In this document: piece after piece, positions 46,049 to 53,368 of the stretch
Layout: each line of letters starts with the position of its first letter
Numbering within the stretch: the first letter of the stretch is position 1
Origin: Rhodoferax sp.
GTDB taxonomy: Bacteria > Pseudomonadota > Gammaproteobacteria > Burkholderiales > Burkholderiaceae_C
Direction of reading: 5' to 3'
NCBI GenBank assembly: GCA_030645355.1
Contig: JAUSNJ010000175.1
Location: 1 to 53,368 of the forward strand
Length of the DNA: 53,368 bases
Notes under the pieces: model-generated
Databases searched by the model: none
Told to the model about the DNA's origin: nothing
The model's input: only the letters and a program-made list of their open reading frames with translations
Position numbers and translations under genes: made by a program

Positions 46049-46995
46049 ACTTCAGCCAGCATCGCACTGTCCACATTGCCACCACTGAGCGCCAGGCCCA
46101 CGGTTTGACCCTTCAACTGTTCACGCTCCTGCATGGCCGCAGCAAAGGCCGCCGCGCCCGCACCTTCGGCCACGTTGTGGGTGCAGGCAAAGATGTCTCG
46201 CATGGCCTGTGCGACCTCGGAGTCCGTTACCTTGACGATGTGGTCGATGTTGCCCTGCAGGATGGCCAGCGCCTCGGCATCGGCCACGCGGCAGGCCATG
46301 CCATCGGCCAGCAGCGTGGTCACCGGGGCTTCCACGACGCGGCCGGCAGCCAATGAGTCGGCGTAGGTGGTGGCGTGGGCACTGACCACACCGACGATGC
46401 GCGCCTTGTGACCCAATGCCCGCTTCGCAATGATGGCCGAACAGGCACCCGAGCCCTGGCCAATCGGCACATACACCACGTCCAGCTGCGGCACCGCCTT
46501 GAACAGCTCCCACCAGTAGGTGGCCACGCCGCGCAGCAGGTTGACGTGGAAGCTGGGCACCATGTGGGCGCCGCGTTGTGCGGCCAACTGGATGGCGAAC
46601 TCCCGGCTCTCCTGAAAATCGCTGCCGTGCTCGATGAGGGTTGCGCCCAGCGCGCGCATGGCGGCGTTCTTCTCCAGCGAATTGCCGTGCGGCACGACGA
46701 TGGTGCAGGGCACGCCGTGGGCACGCGCCGCCCAGCCAATGCTCTGGCCGTGGTTGCCGCGCGTGGCGCTGATGACCTCGGCCGGCAGCGCACCGTTGCG
46801 CGCCAACTGGTCGAAATAGGTCAGGCCGCCGCGGATCTTGAAGGCGCCCACCGGCGTGTGGTTCTCGTGCTTGAGCCAACAGGTGGCGCCCAGCTTGCTG
46901 CTGAGTTGGCCCCAAGCGTATTGCGGCGTGGCGGCAAATTCCCGATAGACCACTTGGGCGGCGTCTTCGATGTCGTGCAGGCTGGGCAGGTTCAT
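46033..46995 (-). CDS. Threonine/serine dehydratase (PLP fold type II)
   Basis: A 320-residue PLP enzyme that deaminates threonine (or serine) to the 2-oxoacid and ammonia. The PLP lysine lies in TPVGAFKIRGGLTYF; SATRGNHGQSIGWAA and the glycine loop PIGQGSGACSAI are the cofactor and phosphate-binding motifs, and LALSGGNVDSAML ends the fold. There is no regulatory ACT domain, so it is the catabolic, single-domain type. The ATG overlaps the stop of the VOC gene (ATGA). The last residues LLNK and the stop come from a dispersed repeat, so the native C-terminus has probably been replaced. Confidence 0.92.
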   Translation of the reverse strand: MNLPSLHDIEDAAQVVYREFAATPQYAWGQLSSKLGATCWLKHENHTPVGAFKIRGGLTYFDQLARNGALPAEVISATRGNHGQSIGWAARAHGVPCTIVVPHGNSLEKNAAMRALGATLIEHGSDFQESREFAIQLAAQRGAHMVPSFHVNLLRGVATYWWELFKAVPQLDVVYVPIGQGSGACSAIIAKRALGHKARIVGVVSAHATTYADSLAAGRVVEAPVTTLLADGMACRVADAEALAILQGNIDHIVKVTDSEVAQAMRDIFACTHNVAEGAGAAAFAAAMQEREQLKGQTVGLALSGGNVDSAMLAEVLLNK

Positions 46996-47696
46996 GTGGT
47001 GATCTCTATCAGTCCCTTGGGGGTTTGCAAAATTGCGCTCAGCCGAGGCGCACCGGTGTCGACCGCCTGCGCGGTCCAGTCCACGCTCAGGAAGGCGGCA
47101 CGCAGCGTGTCGGCCTGGGGGTGCTGCACCCGCAGGCTGTGCAGGGTCACGCCGCTGGCCGGCAAGTGGTCGGTGGGATGTGTGGACCCCCACTGAATCA
47201 GCGTGGGCAGGCAGCCGTCGAACAGCCGCTGACCGTCCGCTCGCACCGTGATCTGCCACTGCAGCAGGCCACGGTCGGTGGGGCGCGAGGCCTGCAGCAC
47301 CTCGCCACGGTCCTGGCCTTGCGCGCCCAGCGCGGCCACGGCCGTGCGGATGTTCGGCACGCTGACCACGGCATGCACCAGCGCCGGCCCCTGCTGCGCC
47401 ACGCGTGCGCGCAGCGCCGGGTCGTCCATGTCAAACCAACGTCTAGCCCTCGTCGGTATTGATGGTGTTGCTACTGGATTGATAGCAATGATTTCCAGAT
47501 AGGCGGTGGGAAAGGCTGGCGTGGCGATCTTCAGCAGGCGGTTGTGCGTGCCCATCAGCGGGTGCTCGCCGCCGGGGCCGGGCGTCACACCCAGTGTGGC
47601 TTCGCACCAGGCCACACCATCTTGCAGGCTGGCCGCCATGACCACCAGGTGGTCCAGCGTGGGGGCGGTGGTCGGGGTGGCAGGGGCGGGTTGCAT
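46992..47696 (-). CDS. Glyoxalase-like VOC domain protein
   Basis: A 234-residue protein of the glyoxalase-like (vicinal oxygen chelate) group. It starts LDHLVVMAASLQDGVAWCEATLG with the usual first His and GGEHPLMGTHNRLLKI. The second half carries the paired repeat (LIQWGSTHPTDHLPASG, VTLHSLRVQHP). The substrate is unknown. A 46-bp dispersed repeat occupies codons 71-86 in frame and encodes AINPVATPSIPTRAR between the second and third strand, without breaking the gene. It lies 20 bases after the MATE gene and overlaps the dehydratase start. Confidence 0.82.
   Translation of the reverse strand: MQPAPATPTTAPTLDHLVVMAASLQDGVAWCEATLGVTPGPGGEHPLMGTHNRLLKIATPAFPTAYLEIIAINPVATPSIPTRARRWFDMDDPALRARVAQQGPALVHAVVSVPNIRTAVAALGAQGQDRGEVLQASRPTDRGLLQWQITVRADGQRLFDGCLPTLIQWGSTHPTDHLPASGVTLHSLRVQHPQADTLRAAFLSVDWTAQAVDTGAPRLSAILQTPKGLIEITT
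47441..47486 (+). repeat. 46-bp dispersed repeat, copy E (inside VOC gene)
   Basis: GTCTAGCCCTCGT ... GCTACT-N6-ATAGC. Read on the gene's strand it starts exactly on codon 71, the same frame as the two dsbD copies. It shares the CTAGCCCTCGT variant with copy D, which is about 1.4 kb away. Confidence 0.78.
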
Positions 47697-47716
47697 GGCG
47701 CGTCAGTGTTCGCGTT

Positions 47717-49051
47717 CTAACTGCGGGGTTCGCCCAGTGCCCGGGTCAGCCAGAAGGCACAGGCCAGGGAGAGCGTGCCGAAAATCACTGCACCGGCTGC
47801 CTGGCCGGCCAGTACTTCGACCGGGCCATAGTGCGAGCCCCACCACGCAAAGGGAATGGTGCCCAGCGTGGCACGGGCCCAGTTGAAACCGGTGGACCAC
47901 AGCGGGCGGCCCAGGTTGTTGAAGGCCGCGTTGGCGACAAACAGCGCGCCCATGAAAAAGAAGCTGGCGGCCAGCCAGCTGCAAAACGCATGCACCATCT
48001 GCGCGGCCACGCCGTCCAGCGAAAAGACCCGGATCAGCGGCCCTTGCAGCAGGGCCATGACCAGCCAGGCCGCGGCCACGGCCACGACCATGAAGACCAG
48101 GCTGGCGCGCAGACTCTCACGCACCCTATCGAACCGTTTGGCGCCCAGGTTCTGCGCAAACACCGGGCCGACCGCACCGCTGAGCGAATAGATCAGCCCG
48201 AAGGCCACCGGCGTCAGGCGCTCGATGGTGGCCTGGCCGGCCACGGCCGACGCGCCAAAGGCGGCCACGCTGTGCGTGACAAAAGCGGCGCCCACCGGTG
48301 TCGCCAGATTGGTCAGCACCGCCGGCCCGGCCACGACGGACAGCAGGCGTGCGTCGGCACCCAGGCGGCTGCGGTCAAAGGGCGCCAGCAGGTGGTGCAC
48401 GTGCCACACGCCGTACAGGCCCACGCCGACCAGCACGGTGCGCGCAATCACCACGACGATGGCCGCACCGTCGAGCCCCAGCTTGAAGCCGAAGATGAAC
48501 AGCGGGTCCAGGATGGCCGTCACGATGGCTGGCAGCAGCGTCACCATCATCGAACGCCGCGCGTCGCCCACCGAGCGCAGCAGCGCCGAGCAAACCATGC
48601 CGACCCCCAGCATCAGGGTCGATGGCAGCGCGATGGTCAGAAAGCGCTGGGCCAGCTCCGCCACCCGGTCCCGCGCGCCTAGCAGGTGCAGCAGCGGCTC
48701 CACGAACACCAGCGTCAGGCCCGACACCAGCGCGGCGATACCGGCCACCAGCACCAGGCTGGACGTGGCCAGCGCGCGTGCGTCGGCCATGCGCCCGGCA
48801 CCGATGGTGCGCGACACCGTGGCCGTGACGCCGATCAGCAGCCCGATGAACAGCGACAGCATGAAGAAGCCCACGACGCCGGCAAACCCGACGGCCGCGG
48901 CAATGGCCTGCTCACCCAGCATGGAGATGTAGAGCAGGTTGATCAGGTCCACCGCGAAAATGGCGATCAGCCCGATGGCACCGGTGCCCGCCATCACCAC
49001 CACGTGGCGCATCAGCGAGCCGGTGACAAAGCGCGGCGTGGCAACCGTCAT
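47717..49051 (-). CDS. MATE-family efflux transporter
   Basis: A 444-residue transporter with twelve membrane helices in two related halves, the MATE pattern (drug or metabolite export by H+ or Na+ antiport). Family blocks include MAGTGAIGLIAIFAVDLINLLYISMLG in helix 1-2, VSRTIGAGRMADAR and, in the second half, SLSGAVGPVFAQNLGAKRFDR. The ATG overlaps the stop of the PhzF gene (ATGA), and the VOC gene starts 20 bases after its stop, so it sits inside an operon. The substrate is unknown. Confidence 0.92.
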   Translation of the reverse strand: MTVATPRFVTGSLMRHVVVMAGTGAIGLIAIFAVDLINLLYISMLGEQAIAAAVGFAGVVGFFMLSLFIGLLIGVTATVSRTIGAGRMADARALATSSLVLVAGIAALVSGLTLVFVEPLLHLLGARDRVAELAQRFLTIALPSTLMLGVGMVCSALLRSVGDARRSMMVTLLPAIVTAILDPLFIFGFKLGLDGAAIVVVIARTVLVGVGLYGVWHVHHLLAPFDRSRLGADARLLSVVAGPAVLTNLATPVGAAFVTHSVAAFGASAVAGQATIERLTPVAFGLIYSLSGAVGPVFAQNLGAKRFDRVRESLRASLVFMVVAVAAAWLVMALLQGPLIRVFSLDGVAAQMVHAFCSWLAASFFFMGALFVANAAFNNLGRPLWSTGFNWARATLGTIPFAWWGSHYGPVEVLAGQAAGAVIFGTLSLACAFWLTRALGEPRS

Positions 49052-50013
49052 AGGCGCACGGTACCGGTGATGCAGGTCACCGCGTCTCCGCCGACCCAGA
49101 CCTGGCCGGCCGCGTCCCGGTGGATGTGGACCCGGCCCTGCACGCCAATACAGGTGCCTTGCGACGCCGTGTAACGCTGCGGGGCCAGGCCCTGGGCGAT
49201 CAGCCACTGTGCCAGGCTGGCGTTGAAGCTGCCGGTGACCGGGTCTTCGCCAACCCCGTTGCCGTGGTCAAAGAAAAAGCGCACTTCCAGGCCCGGGTTG
49301 TCGGTGGTGTCCGGGGCAGTGGCGGGCGGGTTGGCGGCAAAGGCGCGTGCCTCGCGGTTGGAGCGGGCAATCAGGCCGGTGGTGGCGGATCCGGGCTGCA
49401 ACGCGGCCACGCCAACTCCGGAGATGCCGGCGCCGGCTAGCACGCTGCGCAGCCGCGAAAAGTCGGGTACCAGCGCCAGCACGGTGTCCGCGCTGTCGAG
49501 CAGCAGGCCAAAGTGGCTGGGTCCATTGTTGAGGTGCTGGCTGGCCTGCACGTTGGAGCGCGCGATGCCCAGCGCGTCGGCCAGCGCCTGCACCAGTGCG
49601 GGTGTCGCCTCCTGCCGTTTGAGTGCAGGAGCAGCAAACGCGGCGCGACCATTGAATGCACTGTCGCGACTGATTCTCACCAGTCCCACCTTGCATTCCT
49701 GCACCACCATGCCCGGGTTTTGTGGCGCGCCGCCGTGCTCCAGCCAGGCGTGGCAGGTGCCCAGCGTGGGGTGGCCGGCAAACGGCATTTCATAGGCGGT
49801 GGTGAAGATGCGCACCTGGTAGTCTGCGCCCTGGGCTGCGGCGTCCGGCGTGGGTGGCAGCACGAAGGTGGTCTCGGACAGATTGGTCCAGCGTGCAAAG
49901 TGCTGCATCTCCTCGGTGCTGAGGCCTGTGCCATCCAGCACCACGGCCAGCGGGTTGCCCAGGTAGGCCTGGTCGGTAAAGACGTCAACTTGTTTGAAGG
50001 GGCGTTGCTGCAT
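49048..50013 (-). CDS. PhzF-family isomerase/epimerase-like protein
   Basis: A 321-residue protein of the PhzF family, whose known member isomerises an intermediate of phenazine synthesis; most members have other, unknown roles. Signatures are FKQVDVFTDQAYLGNPLAVVLD, the catalytic Glu segment NLSETTFVLPP, EMPFAGHPTLGTCHA and EDPVTGSFNASLAQWL. No phenazine genes are nearby. AAGGA seven bases before the ATG supports the start. It heads the PhzF-MATE-VOC-dehydratase run; a GC-rich repeat separates it from the GST gene. Confidence 0.92.
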   Translation of the reverse strand: MQQRPFKQVDVFTDQAYLGNPLAVVLDGTGLSTEEMQHFARWTNLSETTFVLPPTPDAAAQGADYQVRIFTTAYEMPFAGHPTLGTCHAWLEHGGAPQNPGMVVQECKVGLVRISRDSAFNGRAAFAAPALKRQEATPALVQALADALGIARSNVQASQHLNNGPSHFGLLLDSADTVLALVPDFSRLRSVLAGAGISGVGVAALQPGSATTGLIARSNREARAFAANPPATAPDTTDNPGLEVRFFFDHGNGVGEDPVTGSFNASLAQWLIAQGLAPQRYTASQGTCIGVQGRVHIHRDAAGQVWVGGDAVTCITGTVRL

Positions 50014-50037
50014 GGTTAATTCCTTGATTTATTGAGC

Positions 50038-50113
50038 GCCGCCGGGCCGCCCCAAGGCGCGAGGGTCCCCTTGGGGGGCAGAGAGCTACACGCAGTGGGC
50101 AAACGTGGGGGCC
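50038..50113. repeat. GC-rich intergenic repeat, copy 3
   Basis: GCCGGGCCGCCCCAAGG, a CCCCTTGGGGGG core, ACGCAGTGGGCAAACGTGGGGGC; the same order of blocks as the copies near 23.3 and 27.2 kb. It lies between the GST and PhzF genes on the same strand and could partly terminate transcription. Confidence 0.8.
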
Positions 50114-50121
50114 ACATTGCT

Positions 50122-50787
50122 TCAGGACAGGCTGATGTCGAGCACACCGCGGGTGGCAGGGCGCTGCAGCAGCTGGCCAAACCAGCGCTGCACGTGGGGA
50201 AAAGCCTGGATTTCCTGGCGCGGCACGCCGCAGGCGTCGAACTGGCTGCTGCGCATGCCCCACCAGCGGTGCATTTCGCAGCCCAGCGGAATGTCGGCCA
50301 TGCCAAAGGCGTCGCCGCCCATATAGGCATGGTCTGCCAGATGGGCGTCAAGCAGGGCCAGCAGGGGCTCGGTCTCGCTCACCGAGGCCTGTACCAGCGC
50401 CGGCTGGCGGACCTCGGGTGCAGTGCGCACCAGCTGGATGAAGGCCGGTCCACCGGCGCGGTTGAACGTGGTCTGCTGCCAGTCCATCCAGCGCTCGGCG
50501 TCAAAGCGCCGCTGCAGGTCTGCGGGGTACAGGCCCAGGTCCGCGCCATAGCGGGCGCACAGGTAGCGCACGATGACGTTCGATTCCCACAGCACAAAGT
50601 CGCCGTCTTCCATCATGGGAACCAGAGCGTTGGGATTCTTGTCCAGATACTCGGGTGTTTTGGTAATGCCAAAGCTTGCACCGGCGTCGGTGCGCTGGAA
50701 GGCCATGTCCAGCTCCTGTGCGGCCCACACGACCTTGCGCACATTGAGCGAGCTGATGCGGCCCCACAGGTGGACGGTGTGGGCCAT
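50122..50787 (-). CDS. Glutathione S-transferase family protein
   Basis: A 221-residue GST with an N-terminal thioredoxin-like domain (HLWGRISSLNVRKVVWAAQELDM, with Ser as likely catalytic residue, and the cis-Pro/ES site NPNALVPMMEDGDFVLWESNVI). The helical C-terminal domain follows (DAERWMDWQQTTFN, FGMADIPLG). Its substrate is not known. The ATG lies two bases after the aminotransferase stop; an in-frame TTG overlaps that stop. It is the second gene of an aminotransferase-GST pair. Confidence 0.92.
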   Translation of the reverse strand: MAHTVHLWGRISSLNVRKVVWAAQELDMAFQRTDAGASFGITKTPEYLDKNPNALVPMMEDGDFVLWESNVIVRYLCARYGADLGLYPADLQRRFDAERWMDWQQTTFNRAGGPAFIQLVRTAPEVRQPALVQASVSETEPLLALLDAHLADHAYMGGDAFGMADIPLGCEMHRWWGMRSSQFDACGVPRQEIQAFPHVQRWFGQLLQRPATRGVLDISLS

Positions 50788-50789
50788 GC

Positions 50790-51995
50790 TCAAGCCCCGC
50801 GCTGCTCGGCAATGGCCGCGGCCAGTGCCGCCACGCCCTTGCGGATCTCGTCGCCGTCGGGTGTCACGAACGACAGGCGCATGGTGCGCGGGTCGCCATG
50901 GTCGTTGTAGAAGGCCGCGCCGGGCACAAAGGCCACGCCCTTGTCGACGGCAAGCGGCAGCAGCTCCTGCGCGTTCATGCCCTCAGGCAGGCGCGCCCAC
51001 AGGAACATGCCGCCGTCGGGCGAGTTCCAGGTCACGTCGGCGGGCATGTCTTTCTTCAGCGCGGCCAGCATGGCGTCGCGCTGGCCTTTGTAGAGCGCGC
51101 GGATGGTGGGGATGTGGCGGTCCAGAAATCCGCCCTGCATCACCTCGGTGATCATGCGCTGGTTGAAGCCCGGGCTGTGCAGGTCGGCGGCCTGCTTGGC
51201 CTGCAGCAGCTTGGGGTACATGGCCTTGGGGGCCACGACAAAGCCCAGGCGCAAGCCCGGTGCCAGCACCTTGGAGAATGAGCCCAGGTAAATGCTGCCT
51301 TCGGGGTTGCGTGCCGTCAGCGGCGCCGGTGGCGGGGTGTCAAACCACAGGTCGCCATAGGGGTTGTCCTCGACCAGCGGCAGGCCCAGCTCGGCGGCCT
51401 TGGCCACCAGCGCGGCACGGCGGGCCTCGGTCATGGTGCGACCGGTGGGGTTCTGGAAATTGGGCAGCACGTACAGGAAGCGCGCCTTGCTGGCACCGCT
51501 GCCGACCTTGCTGGCCAGGTCGGCAATGTCCACGCCTTCGTCGTCGCTGGCCACGCTGACGATCTCGGGCTCCATCGGTGTGAAGGCCTGCAGCGCACCC
51601 AGGTAGGTGGGGGTTTCGACCAGCACGCGGCTGTCGGCGTCGATCAGAATCTTGGCGACCAGGTCCAGGCCCTGCTGCGAGCCGGTGGTGATCAGCACCT
51701 GGGCCGGGTCCACATCCCACGGCAGGCGTGCAGCCACCATCTCGCGCAGCGGGGCGAAGCCTTCGCTCGACGCGTATTGCAGCGCAGCCTGTGCGTCCTT
51801 GCCCAGAACCTGGGCGCAGGCGGCGGTGAACTCGGCCACCGGAAAGGTCTTGCTGGAGGGCAGGCCACCGGCGAAGCTGATGATGCCGGGCTTCTCGGTG
51901 ACCTTGAGGATTTCGCGGATCACCGACGGGTTCATGCGCGCGGCGCGGCGTGCCATGGTCCAAGGCGTGGTAGTGGGGAGGTCGTTGGGTTTCAT
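50790..51995 (-). CDS. PLP-dependent aminotransferase, LysN/2-aminoadipate type
   Basis: A 401-residue fold-type-I aminotransferase of the group with LysN and the catalytic half of MocR proteins. Motifs are IISFAGGLPSSKTFPV, LQYASSEGFAPLREMVA, TTGSQQGLDLVAK, LPNFQNPTGRTM, EDNPYGDL and the PLP lysine in YLGSFSKVLAPGLRLG. It probably acts on 2-aminoadipate, aromatic or branched-chain amino acids. AGAGGA precedes the ATG. Its presumed mRNA leader, 52000-52170, contains a long conserved-core hairpin read in the same direction. The intergenic gap upstream is 337 bases. Confidence 0.92.
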   Translation of the reverse strand: MKPNDLPTTTPWTMARRAARMNPSVIREILKVTEKPGIISFAGGLPSSKTFPVAEFTAACAQVLGKDAQAALQYASSEGFAPLREMVAARLPWDVDPAQVLITTGSQQGLDLVAKILIDADSRVLVETPTYLGALQAFTPMEPEIVSVASDDEGVDIADLASKVGSGASKARFLYVLPNFQNPTGRTMTEARRAALVAKAAELGLPLVEDNPYGDLWFDTPPPAPLTARNPEGSIYLGSFSKVLAPGLRLGFVVAPKAMYPKLLQAKQAADLHSPGFNQRMITEVMQGGFLDRHIPTIRALYKGQRDAMLAALKKDMPADVTWNSPDGGMFLWARLPEGMNAQELLPLAVDKGVAFVPGAAFYNDHGDPRTMRLSFVTPDGDEIRKGVAALAAAIAEQRGA

Positions 51996-52087
51996 GGGGC
52001 TGGTCCTCTTTGCTTTGTGGTTGTTGATTGTCTCGAAGTCGTCGGGCTGCCGGGCAGTTCGGGGTCACTGCTTGCTTTGATCGTGGG

Positions 52088-52167
52088 GGCAAGAGATCGT
52101 GGCATGCCGGCGTCCTCATACTGCGGGTACGCAGAAATCGGACACCGGCACACCCCAATCTCTTGCC
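52088..52167 (-). repeat. Long hairpin element 1 with conserved core (leftward orientation)
   Basis: A 28-position stem closes on a 24-nt core at 52116-52139. Of the stem pairs, 23 are standard; of the five others, four become G-U wobbles when the minus strand is read. The core contains its own small hairpin (CTGCG-TACC-CGCAG) between GATTT and TATGA. It starts about 90 bases before the aminotransferase start. Confidence 0.8.
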
Positions 52168-52216
52168 GGGGGCGGTGTATGCGCTTGCAGCGGCGGCAAA
52201 AACACGCATCGTACTC

Positions 52217-52290
52217 GCCGGGGTGGGTGAGGCAATGGCCCGATTTCTGCGTACCCGCAGTATGAGGGCCGTTGCCTTGCCCACTCCGGC
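52217..52290 (+). repeat. Long hairpin element 2 with conserved core (rightward orientation)
   Basis: A 25-bp stem closes on the same 24-nt core in the other direction (52242-52265). The stem sequence is different from element 1. It has 21 standard pairs and four G-U wobbles when read on the plus strand, and no true mismatch. Together with CC/GG edges, 28 nt (52114-52141 and 52240-52267) are a perfect inverted repeat. Bases 52000-52087 and 52168-52216 hold nothing else recognisable. Confidence 0.8.
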
Positions 52291-52332
52291 AGGCGCAAGG
52301 CTGGCGTACGCAAGGACTCAGGTGAGTAGGCG

Positions 52333-53256
52333 TCATGTCAACCCTCTCTGAGAAACCGGCATCTTTTTGCCAATAAACACCGTGGCAATCACCGCAACAC
52401 CAAAGCCCACCGTCACTGCGTCGAGCTGCTCGCCCAGCAGTGGCACCGCGAACAGCATGCTCAAGAAGGGTTGCACCAATTGCACCTGGCTGATGCGCAC
52501 CGTGCCGCCCAGCGCCAGCCCCCGGTACCAGGCAAAGAAGCCGAGCCACATGGAAAACACCGCCAGGTAGCCAAAGCCCCACCAGGCGCTGGGGTTCAGC
52601 GGGGCGCCGGGCCAAGTGAAGGCGGCCAGCGGCAGCGTGAGGGGCAGGGCGATCACCAGGGCCCAGCAGATCACATGTTCGGCCCGCATATGGTGCGACA
52701 GTCGCGCGCCGTAGCCGTAGCCCACGGCGGCACACAGCATGGCGGCGACCAGCAGCAGGTCGGCACCGTGCACGGTGACACCCTTGGACGTGCTGGCAGA
52801 TGCCGGGCCGGCGTGCAGCACCGCGAAGGTTGCCACCAGGGCACTGCCCAGTGCGGCGCACAGCCAAAAGCCGGTGGAGGGCCGTTGGCGGTGCAGTAGG
52901 GCGCCCACCGCAGCGGTGGCCAGCGGCAGCACACCGACGATCACGCTGGCGTGCATGGCCTCCACATAACGCATGGCGATCGAGGTGAACAGCGGAAAAC
53001 CGAACACCACACCGCCGGCCGTGATGGCCAGCGGCCACCAGTCCCGGCGCTGCGGCAGTGGCGCGCGTGTGGCGAGCAGAAACACGGCCGACAGTGCGGC
53101 GGCCACCACGGCCCGGCCCAGCGCGATGAACACGCCCGACATCTGCGGCGCCTCGGGTGTGCCCACGGCCAGGCGCGTCATCGGCAGGGTCACCGCAAAA
53201 ATAGCGATGCCCAGCAGGCCCAGCCACAGGCCCTTGTTGATCTGCTCTTGCGTCAT
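52333..53256 (-). CDS. EamA (DMT) family transporter
   Basis: A 307-residue drug/metabolite transporter with ten membrane helices in two EamA repeats. It starts QINKGLWLGLLGIAIFAVTLPMTRLAV; the second repeat ends VQLVQPFLSMLFAVPLLGEQLDAVTVGFGVAVI, the typical 'qpv...lgE' pattern. The substrate is unknown. The ATG at 53256 overlaps the stop of the upstream partial gene (ATGA), so both are in one operon. Confidence 0.9.
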   Translation of the reverse strand: MTQEQINKGLWLGLLGIAIFAVTLPMTRLAVGTPEAPQMSGVFIALGRAVVAAALSAVFLLATRAPLPQRRDWWPLAITAGGVVFGFPLFTSIAMRYVEAMHASVIVGVLPLATAAVGALLHRQRPSTGFWLCAALGSALVATFAVLHAGPASASTSKGVTVHGADLLLVAAMLCAAVGYGYGARLSHHMRAEHVICWALVIALPLTLPLAAFTWPGAPLNPSAWWGFGYLAVFSMWLGFFAWYRGLALGGTVRISQVQLVQPFLSMLFAVPLLGEQLDAVTVGFGVAVIATVFIGKKMPVSQRGLT

Positions 53257-53368
53257 AAGAAAAGCATCCAGACCGCGGTGGCCACCAGCACGATCGCCAT
53301 CCCATAGTTGAACCAGATGAGGCGCCGGCCTGTGCCTGCGGGGCCGGACAGCCATTCGCGCAGCAGCG
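53253..53368 (-). CDS. LysE/RhtB-family exporter, C-terminal end only
   Basis: The last 38 codons of a gene that enters from the right edge. They read LREWLSGPAGTGRRLIWFNY, then a closing membrane helix GMAIVLVATAVWMLFL and a TGA that overlaps the EamA start. This is the usual end of LysE-family amino-acid exporters, but the fragment is short, so the family is only probable. Confidence 0.6.
   Translation of the reverse strand, partial: LLREWLSGPAGTGRRLIWFNYGMAIVLVATAVWMLFL

Noticed and set aside
18731..47486. The 46-bp repeats as a CRISPR array
   Set aside because: Copies are kilobases apart, without regular spacers, and no cas genes are present.
52114..52267. Terminal inverted repeats of a small transposon
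   Set aside because: The perfect 28-nt arms enclose only 98 bases with no gene and no target duplication, and each arm is the apex of its own longer hairpin, which a simple transposon end does not explain.

Overview
The window is GC-rich DNA from a Betaproteobacterium of the order Burkholderiales, most likely a Rhodoferax-like member of the Comamonadaceae. This rests on the close match of the housekeeping genes (rpoC, rsmB, rep, priA, hemE) to that group, on the rsmB / DUF4390 / NtrY-like / NtrX-like block, and on two families of dispersed repeats that I recall from Comamonadaceae intergenic DNA. No rRNA, phage, transposase or CRISPR array was seen.

Layout. 1-9.5 kb: 3' two thirds of rpoC with its terminator, a LemA-like gene, rsmB, a DUF4390 gene, an NtrY/NtrX-like two-component pair, then tRNA-Phe and tRNA-Gly. 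9.5-18.7 kb: rep helicase, an AEC transporter, and an AraC regulator divergent from a tightly coupled trio (alkyl-DHAP-synthase-like flavoenzyme, GlpD-like dehydrogenase, FGGY kinase). 18.9-23.3 kb: a LytS/LytTR pair, a periplasmic solute-binding protein and a divergent histidine kinase. 23.4-33.4 kb: priA, hemE, a CoA-binding protein, dsbD, DUF167, a creatininase-family protein, an orphan NarX-type kinase and a histidine phosphatase. 33.4-45.9 kb: a redox region (below). 46.0-53.4 kb: mostly leftward genes for amino-acid and small-molecule metabolism (aminotransferase, GST, PhzF, MATE, VOC, threonine dehydratase) and two exporters.

The redox region is the most interesting part. A leftward operon encodes sphaeroides heme protein (SHP), its diheme partner DHC, a PepSY protein and an NADPH-oxidase/ferric-reductase-like flavocytochrome. 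Beside it lies a second leftward operon of ferredoxin-fused reductase, membrane cytochrome b and an eight-heme cytochrome c, preceded on the same strand by a CDF metal transporter and a zinc-ribbon protein. To the right, a rightward operon encodes a PepSY protein and a PhoP/PhoQ-like pair. The regions upstream of the SHP operon and of the PepSY-PhoPQ-like operon share a 107-bp ungapped repeat at about 88% identity. Each copy holds two facing PhoP-box-like elements (half-sites 11 bp apart), each 11 bp from a possible -10. I infer one regulon covering all these operons.

Two repeat structures also stand out. A 46-bp element occurs five times without length change; three copies lie inside genes in the same reading frame and one supplies a stop codon. 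Between the aminotransferase and EamA genes are two back-to-back long hairpins with an identical 28-nt core but unrelated stem sequences. Their imperfect pairs become G-U wobbles on one strand only, which suggests selection at the RNA (or single-strand) level.
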